From: Agapanthus africanus
Lineage: Eukaryota > Streptophyta > Magnoliopsida > Asparagales > Amaryllidaceae
NCBI GenBank assembly: GCA_030015575.1
Contig: JASDDO010000026.1
Coordinates: forward strand, 70,457,433 to 70,521,432
Reading direction: 5' to 3'
DNA length: 64,000 nt
Below are positions 57,080 to 64,000 of this stretch, in pieces. The notes under the pieces are model-generated. The model did no database searches. It was not told the DNA's origin and worked only from the letters and a program-made list of their open reading frames with translations. Every line of letters begins with the position of its first letter. The first letter of the stretch is position 1. The position numbers and the translations under genes were made by a program.

Positions 57080-57420
57080 TCAGGTGTATTTATGATTGAA
57101 AACTGTCTGTCAATCAACTCTGCTTCCTGGGTATTGGATACCGGATCAGAATCTCATATCTATAATTCATTGTAGGCGCTGAGAAACCGTAGATCTTTAA
57201 AGGCAGGTGATATGACCCTCAGGGTTGCTAACGGAGCGAGCATAAATGCTATGTCCGTAGGGGAATATCACCTAGGATTGACAAGTGGACACATTTTGGT
57301 TTTGCGTAACTGTTTTTGTGTACCTAGTTTGACATGTAATATCATCTTTGTATCTTTACTATCTAAAGAAGTTTATGATTTTACATTTGTAAGTGATGTT
57401 GTAAACATCCACCTTAATCA
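57080..57420 (+). pseudogene. C1 protease domain
   Basis: SASWVLDTGSESHIYNSL carries the DTG active site, then a stop at 57173. MTLRVANGASINAMSVGEYH and LVLRNCFCVPSLTCNIIFVS are the usual following blocks of copia protease. In-frame with 57212-57772. It would cut the polyprotein in an active element. Confidence 0.82.
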
Positions 57421-58398
57421 TGGTTTGATTGGGTCTGGTACACTAGACAACGGTATATACGTATTAAATCAACACCAGGTTTTCAATGTCCAGAATACAC
57501 TTAAAAGAAAGTCTCCAGAATTAAATCAAGGTTTCTTATGGCATTTTAGACTAGGTCACATCAAGGAAACACGGTTGCCGAAATTACATAAAGAGGGATA
57601 TTTGGATCCGTTTGAATATCTGTCTTATGCAACTTGTCAATCATGTCTCAAAGCAAAGATGACAAAGACTCCGTTCACTGGACACGGAGTAAGAGCCACC
57701 GAGCTCTTGGGACTCATACACAGCGAAGTGTGTGGTCCAATGTCTACACATGAAAGAAATGGTTATTCCTAATTCATTACTTTTACGGATGATTTCTCAA
57801 GGTATGGACATGTATTCTTGATGAAATATAAATCCTAGGCCTTTGAGAAATTCCAAGAATACAAGAATGAAGTGGAAAAACAAACAGGAAAAACTATCAA
57901 GACACTTCAATCTAGTCGAGGTGGTGAATACTTAAGTGACGAGTTCCTGAATTATTTAAAAGAGAATGGAATTCTCTCTCAGCTTACTCCTCCATACACA
58001 CCTCGACACAACTGTGTATCGGAAAGGCGGAACTACACCTTATTGGATATGGTACGTTCCATGATGAATAACACTGAGTTGCTACGATCCTTCCGGGGTT
58101 ATGCACTGGAATCTGCTTCATATCTTTTGAACAAGGTTCCTACTAATTCTGTGCCTACCACACCATATGAAATATGGAGTAGGAAGAAACCCTATCTTAA
58201 GTATCTTATGGGGATGTCCAGCTTTTGTCAAAAAGCAGTATGCAGACAAGCTCGAGGCACGATCAGTACAGTGTAAATTTGCGGGATACCCAAGGAACTC
58301 CAGAGGGTATCTTTTCTATTACGCGGAGGAACAGAAGGTTTTCGTTTCTCGGCATGCCCATTTTTTAGAGACTTAACTTCTTGAAAAAGAAATAAGTG
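57421..58398 (+). pseudogene. C1 GAG-pre-integrase and integrase, cut off by G3
   Basis: 57425-57680 has LWHFRLGHIKETRLPKLHKE and CQSCLKAKMTKTPFTGHG (HHCC zinc-binding part). The catalytic core starts LGLIHSEVCGPM, where the first Asp is Glu (IHSDVCGPM is usual), a stop at 57770, then FITFTDDFSRYGHVFLM with the second Asp, and CVSERRNYTLLDMVRSMMNN with the Glu. A frameshift near 58200 moves the end (KLEARSVQCKFAGYPRNSRG) to another frame, and G3 begins at 58399. RT and RNase H are not in the window. Confidence 0.85.
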
Positions 58399-61300
58399 TG
58401 TCACGTCCCGAAAGTACGGAATATGACCGGCACTTAAACTACGAAACCTCTCGAGGCGTACGTAATCTAAGTAAGCCGAAAACCCAGAAATCCAAACCAA
58501 GAAAAGTAGTAGAGTGAAGGAAAACCAATTTAAACAAGTAGATTTAATAGCATAAGCCGAATTATGCGGTTTTAAAAAAAAAACATCAATATTTCCCAAA
58601 AATTTCGGCAGAGTCTCCTTTGTAAATACTGGCTCCCAAACGGGATACAACATGAATAGTATACGAAATCAAAAAAAGGCATCCCCAAGCGGGAGCTAGC
58701 TCTTCGTCAATCGACGATCACAACCACACAAGCAATATAATATACAACGCCAACGGCGAGGATCAAAACTCAAAAAGAAACTCAAAACCACAAGAAATCC
58801 ACAGAAATATAACGCGCGACTCTAAGGTCGAAAAATAACATCACTGGTCTCTATCTCAAAATAAATACATGTTTGGTTGATGGAACTTCTAGATACAACA
58901 GGATCATGATATACAAGATATATAATGGGGGTACGATATAAGTAAACCCACCTACTAGCAAATCACCCGAAGGAAACTATGCCCGCAAAGCTGTAATGAA
59001 ACCTGTACGGCAGACCTGCAAGAAACTGGGGCACAACGGGGGTGAGTTGCCAACTCGTGAATAGAAAAACATCTACGAAAAGAAATCGCATAAATAACGC
59101 AATCCTAGGTCAACGATCATAATATATCCTCAAATATATAACCAGCAACCCATAACAATGGTTAAGGCAAATATCTAACCCAAGTGTAATTCCATGTGCC
59201 CGTGTCAGTGCCTCAGGTAGCAATATAACATAGGAATGAGGTATGAATGCATGGAACAGAATGCATGTACTGACGAAAACTGCTTTCATAAATCTATGAG
59301 ATTTCTGTATTTTAAAAGTGAGGTACCATAAATGAAATCAGCAAAAAACAGTGCCCAGCATCGACACAAAACAAGTGTCCAAATATCTCGATATCTCTGT
59401 ATCACAGTCTCTGTACCTCAATGTCTCAAAATCTCAAAATCTCAATCACAATATCTAGGACGCCGTCAATCCAGACCGGCCCCTACCATCTATCTCAAGA
59501 CCACATCGGTATCCTCCGGATATCCGACGCGTCGGTTAATATCACCGGTAGGTAGTGCTCCCCTGCCAGGCTCACATCGTCATCACCATACGCTTCTTGC
59601 CCCGGGGTACCTTACCGGGTCCACCATGTACCCGAAACGGTTCATCCGTCTCCTCGAATCGGGTCTCGAAATCCATCAGCAAACTCATGGCGGACGACTC
59701 ATACATCATGGGAAAACCGCGCTTTTCATTTAAAAAGAAAGAGAAGAAGTTTGTATAAGTTTTGCGGTTTTCCCCCAAATCCAGAAAATCTCATGGAAAG
59801 CCGAATCCAAAACCTCAATAGCACGTAAAATAGTGAATATATGCATGAGAATCCATGAATGCGGCATAACAATGAATAACAGTATGCATGAAGCGATAAG
59901 TAATAACTACAATATCTAAGCTGGCATATAAGGTATGTACACTAATATGTCAAACTACTGGCTATCAAGCTAAGTTAAGCAATAATATTTTCTAAGGTGT
60001 ACGTGACATGGCAATTACCGATGAAGATGTGTGTGAGCCGGCACGTAAGTGTATATGGTACATACGCATCATCGGTAATGGTGCTGGTGTCCTAACAGCA
60101 TAATGTCAACAATGCAATATGAAATAACAATGTAAATATGCGATGCGGAGCGAGCAACCAAAATGAGCGGGAGCTAAAGATTAAACAATGGTGCCATTTG
60201 AAATAACACGAATCGTAGGGTTTTGAAAATAGGGCTACGGTGGTTTTTAAGAAAGAATACGTCTTTGAAATATCCGTAGATCCCTTGACCTGTCTTTTAA
60301 AATACCCACGATCCGCTAGTTTTGAAATAGGTAGGAGTCTAATCTAATCTAACAACTACACTAAACTATACGGCTAAACTAACAAGCTGAACTACAGGTA
60401 AGGAAACCGCCTATCATCTGAGTCGATACATATACATACCTGTATATATATAGTCGGTGATCCTGCCTCAATAATATCACATCTGATACCATATCTAAAA
60501 TCAGGCATCCCAAGTCAAGAGTGCGGATCAATCATCAATATAGCTCGTACGTAAATCCGTCGTACGGCATCCCAAGTCTGGGTACGGGTCAATATCAAAT
60601 TCATCATACTATTCACCTGGTATCCTCTTTATCAAATATCATGATCGGGGTACTGATCTACGTCTAGTACAATACTGATACCGCCTAAGTATGCATACAC
60701 GTGTGTGAAACTCTACGTCAAGACCCGTTACAACGTCATGTCGTATCTCAAATACGAACCCTGCTATATCACCGATCTCACGGCCTCAAATCAAATCTCA
60801 TCGACTCATCTTAAATCCCAAGTACTATCCTCATTATCCATGCATGTGTATATGAATGCACATATGCATAGTCCCATACCCACGTATATATACATATATA
60901 CACATCCCAATCGGCGCACAAGAAAGTAATGTAAGCAAGTCTGTGTGTGTGCGTATGTGGGTATAACAACTACTCTAGGGTTTCGCAACTAACCCAAAAG
61001 TAAACCATGAACATATAAACATAACATGAATACACATTCTCGTATCATAAACACCTATATAAACATATATATATAAGCTACACTACGGACTGCGGGGGTG
61101 CTATACGCCATCCACCCGACTTCTCCCCGTAGATATAAATCTACTCACCTGGTCCTCGCTCGCCGGTGCCGCCGCCGCCACGCGTTTGCTTGTCGTCTCG
61201 AAGTCCACATGGGGGTACCTACATATCACAACGCATCGTATCGCATTAAAATCCGACTCATGACCAAAACGACACATGAATCCCACATAAGTCAAAACCT

Positions 61301-62907
61301 ATGGTTGCTTTCACAAATCAACCCAAAAACCCTCGACATCGGCGTACAAACGCTGATTGATCGAGAAAATCTCAAACGTACAAATCGTAGTTCCCAAAAC
61401 TCACTAATTATAACATAAAATAGGGTTTAAATCATCAAAACATTAAAATAAATCAAATCGATTTATTTCCGAAAACCTAGAAAGCACTAAATTTTCGTGT
61501 TAATTCGAAACTTGATGTTTTAACAAAACTAAAGTCCATAATATCCACTAAACATCATAACTAAGTCATATAAATCATTACTAGATTTTATTCTTATCAA
61601 TTTTCATTGAATCCAACATTCTAGTTTGCAAAATACCCAATTTTAACACTTTAAAATCAACAATTTGTAAACTAGCAACTGGATTAGTTTTAGCATTCCA
61701 TTAACATGTTAATCTCCTTATTAAAACCATAATCAAATTATAAAAACCCTAACTAGATTTTAAATTTCACATTTGAATTAATCACCCAAAACCTAGTTTA
61801 TAAATATATGTGATTTGGACAAATTACATATAACAAGTGCAATTTTAATTAACCAAACTAGGTTTTACATATATTAAGATGTTAAACTAAACATTGCATC
61901 CCTAATGATATAATAAAAACCCTAATTGAAATCACAAACCCTTAGTAGATTTTCCAAACATTCAATTAAACCCATATTATCAACTACTTATGTTTGATTA
62001 AACTAATTAACATCACATTAAGAAAAAGGGGTTAGAGTTATACCTTCACAAACCATGAGATTTAGCATGCAACATGACCCCCAAAATGCAAACTTTTCAC
62101 CAAGATCCATGCTTGATAGGATAAGGGAAAATGGGTAGAGAGTGGATTTTGATTTTGAGGTTTTAATCTATGGATTTTGATGGATTTTGTAGAATTTTTT
62201 TTATGGAAAAAGGGAGTGGATTTAGGGGAGGGGCTGCTGCAGTTGGGGAGAGAGGGGGCTCGGCCTGAAGAGAGGGGAGAGGGTAGAGAGAGTGTGGTGA
62301 TGTTATGAAGTCAAGAATTGACCAAAGTCAACAAAGCCCATACTTACATATATTTATTCTTTCATTCCTTTGTTTTATTTTCTTATTTGTGTGGAATGGA
62401 GTGGGGAAATGGGTGGGGGCTGCTGAATTCAGCCAAGGGGAGAAGTAAATGGGGGTGTGTGAGTGTGGGTATGGGTGTGGGGTGATGGAAAATGACAAAT
62501 ACAATACCCCAAACATCCATTTACACTAAAAAAAAGCCTTTTTTCTTCAATAATTTCTAAACCGTTTTGGCAAACGATTTCATTTCAAAAACCACATGAT
62601 AAAATTTTATTTAAAGTTTTATGATGTACAAAATTTTTCTCAACTCATTCCAATTTGTAATTTTCCCTAATTAAATATATTAGTGAAGGCTTAAAATAAT
62701 ATTAAAATAATTAATTTCGGAAAAGTTTTCAGAAAATTTGAAATTTCACCAGTGGCTCAATAAACACCAAATACTAGCAATTACATAGCTAGAATATGTA
62801 TATTTAATTTTATAATGAAGATATTTGCATTTTGACTTTTTACAGAAAACCCCCCTTATTTTACCGTTTTTTCGACATTTCACCGAAACGATTTTCAGAA
62901 CGTTACA
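58399..62907 (-). repeat. G3 3' LTR
   Basis: 4509 bp, TGTCACGTCCC to GAACGTTACA on the plus strand. It shares blocks with the G1 LTR: AAGTAAGCCGAAAACCCAGA near 58471, GCATCCCCAAGCGGGAGC near 58680, CACAACGGGGGTGAGTTGCC near 59031, and the GTAGAT/ATCTAC hairpin at 61129-61144. It belongs to the same broad group but is a different family. Confidence 0.85.
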
Positions 62908-62924
62908 ATCTTCCCCCTTAAAGA
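62908..62924 (-). other. G3 polypurine tract
   Basis: The minus strand reads CTTTAAGGGGGAAGAT before TGTAACG, as in G1. Confidence 0.85.
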
Positions 62925-64000
62925 AATTCGGTCCCCGAATTTAAATTAAAACTTCCCCCCAAATACTAAAATATTTCAGCCAAAACCATCAAATCGCCGG
63001 GGCTCCGAAATCATAAATATATAAAACAAATCGTAGCGCAACGCATGCGCATGAAAAATGAGCCTATAACTCAAAATCAAACTCCATCCAGCATCCCGCA
63101 ATCATCGGAGTCATGGAGAAGACATCAATGTCAAGATCTAATATGAAAACCAACATAATATACATCGTTAAAACATCTGGAAGCAATGCATACCAAATCT
63201 TCTTCAAATCGCTGTGCGATACTCGCAGCACTGCACAGTGGCGGACGTCTATCATAAGAAAATAACTATATACATATATACCTTTGTTTGAAATGTACGT
63301 TCCGCCGTTTTGGAAACAATTTAGAAGGGTCTCCTGGTTTTAAACATTTCGTGTCATTTCAGACACGTAGGTAAATACGGAGACTATAGCTCGCTTTTTG
63401 GAAATCCCTTCAATAACTATCAATGCATGCAAAATATATTCCGGTACTGTCCTCTGACTAGTCCTGCTCAGTACAAAAACTCATAGCAATCATCATAAAA
63501 ACGTACTGCTCCATAAGAAATCAATCCCAAATACGCGTATGAATACTACGTGCGTCTGGTGCGCACGACAATCAAAATCCATATACGTGCCATACAAGTG
63601 CACAGAAAAAAGATCTAAGTGCATCGGGTGTGCACAAAGCATCTGTCGTAGGCAACGTGTGTGCCTGATAGCAAAATCAGGTGAATCTGACATGCACGAA
63701 AAAAAATCTCGATTTAGTGCATCTGGTATGCACCAAAATCGCATCTCAAGACATGCGCTCAACATGCGCGTAAACCCAAAACCAGGGGCATCCATCATGC
63801 ACGAAATCATGAAATCCAATATCAAACGCCGAACATGCGCAAAATCAAATCAGGTGCACAAAGTGCACAAAACAAATATCGAGTATCACAATCGAAATCG
63901 AAGTCCAGTGCATCTAAGTGCACAAAAGGCGTATCACTGCACTGCAAGCATATATAAACTATACAGAGCGCAGGAGCCAAATCGTGTGCGTGCATACGCA
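62925..64000 (-). other. G3 internal 3' region, non-coding, with GTGCA/TGCAC dyads
   Basis: No Ty3/gypsy domain on either strand. From about 63540 to 63935 a motif like GTGCATCTGGTATGCAC recurs at irregular spacing, for example near 63620, 63718, 63855 and 63907, with changing loops. The reading is weak where copies are diverged. Confidence 0.6.

Larger units (their letters stand above)
17995..58398 (+). mobile_element. C1: large Ty1/copia retrotransposon, broken into six pieces by later insertions
   Basis: Pieces: 17995-19209, 27822-29170, 49181-49697, 53219-54316, 56343-58398. In order they give one 5' LTR of about 1.99 kb, a Met-tRNA primer site, a long leader, gag, protease and most of integrase. 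RT, RNase H and the 3' LTR would follow but are displaced past the window by G3 at 58399. Each break is defined by LTR termini with target duplications (CTCAT, GTTCT, GTATA, ACCTC). The gag frame runs across the ACCTC break once one duplication copy is counted. The clade within copia is not assigned. Confidence 0.85.
58399..64000 (-). mobile_element. G3: gypsy element, 3' LTR and start of internal region (runs off the window)
   Basis: The left end starts TGTCACGTCCCG after AAGTG (58394-58398), the probable target duplication; the right end is beyond the window. The LTR is 58399-62907, followed by a polypurine tract. Unlike G1, no integrase or chromodomain coding is seen on the minus strand in the 1.1 kb next to the tract, so G3 may be a non-autonomous derivative or have a long non-coding 3' region. 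Confidence 0.8.

Noticed and set aside
58399..62907. A complete element hidden inside the long G3 LTR
   Set aside because: I looked for internal TG...CA termini with duplications and for gag/pol domains and found none; block order matches the G1 LTR, so it is read as one long LTR.

Overview
The window is nuclear DNA of a flowering plant, most likely a eudicot. It holds one intron-containing plant gene at the left edge; nearly everything else is LTR retrotransposons stacked inside one another. Plant-specific marks are the MATH-BTB protein with spliced exons, Ty3/gypsy (chromovirus-like) and Ty1/copia elements primed by initiator-Met tRNA, foldback MITEs and a tRNA-derived SINE. No bacterial genes, CRISPR arrays or rRNA were seen. 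Layout: 1-330 looks like a Tat/Athila-type LTR remnant. 489-2746 (minus) is a four-exon MATH-BTB/POZ gene; intron 2 carries a GC-rich foldback element and a 317-bp Mutator-type MITE lies about 0.5 kb upstream of its start. At 4089-15499 (minus) a full-length, defective gypsy element (G1) with 3.2-kb LTRs splits a tRNA-derived SINE. 15590-17320 holds an LTR-like remnant and a LINE tail. From 17321 the nest begins: a gypsy LTR fragment inserted after LINE sequence is cut at 17995 by a large copia element (C1, plus strand). C1 is itself broken five times: by a gag-only Tat-like element (TG, 19210-27816) in its 5' LTR, by gypsy element G2 (29171-49175) in its leader, by a solo gypsy LTR (49698-53213), by a solo copia LTR inside gag (54317-56337), and by gypsy element G3 (from 58399, running off the right edge) in integrase. 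G2 is in turn split by copia element C2 (35996-46390). Target-site duplications resolve most boundaries (ACACT, CTCAT, GTTCT, TTTGG/CTTGG, GTATA, ACCTC), giving five layers: LINE, gypsy LTR, C1, G2, C2. How the parts relate: no retroelement here can move by itself. G1 has lost two integrase aspartates, G2 its integrase glutamate, C2 most of gag, C1 has frameshifts, stops and a damaged zinc knuckle, and TG never had pol. TG has nearly identical LTRs and an intact 439-codon gag-like ORF, so it is the youngest insertion with a clear LTR pair and must have moved with enzymes from elsewhere. Its internal region is a mosaic of tandem repeats, including a run of short hairpins whose stems differ in sequence but remain self-complementary around a shared loop. 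Similar stem-preserving repeats occur in the solo gypsy LTR and in the C2 leader. This is the most unusual signal I found in the window.
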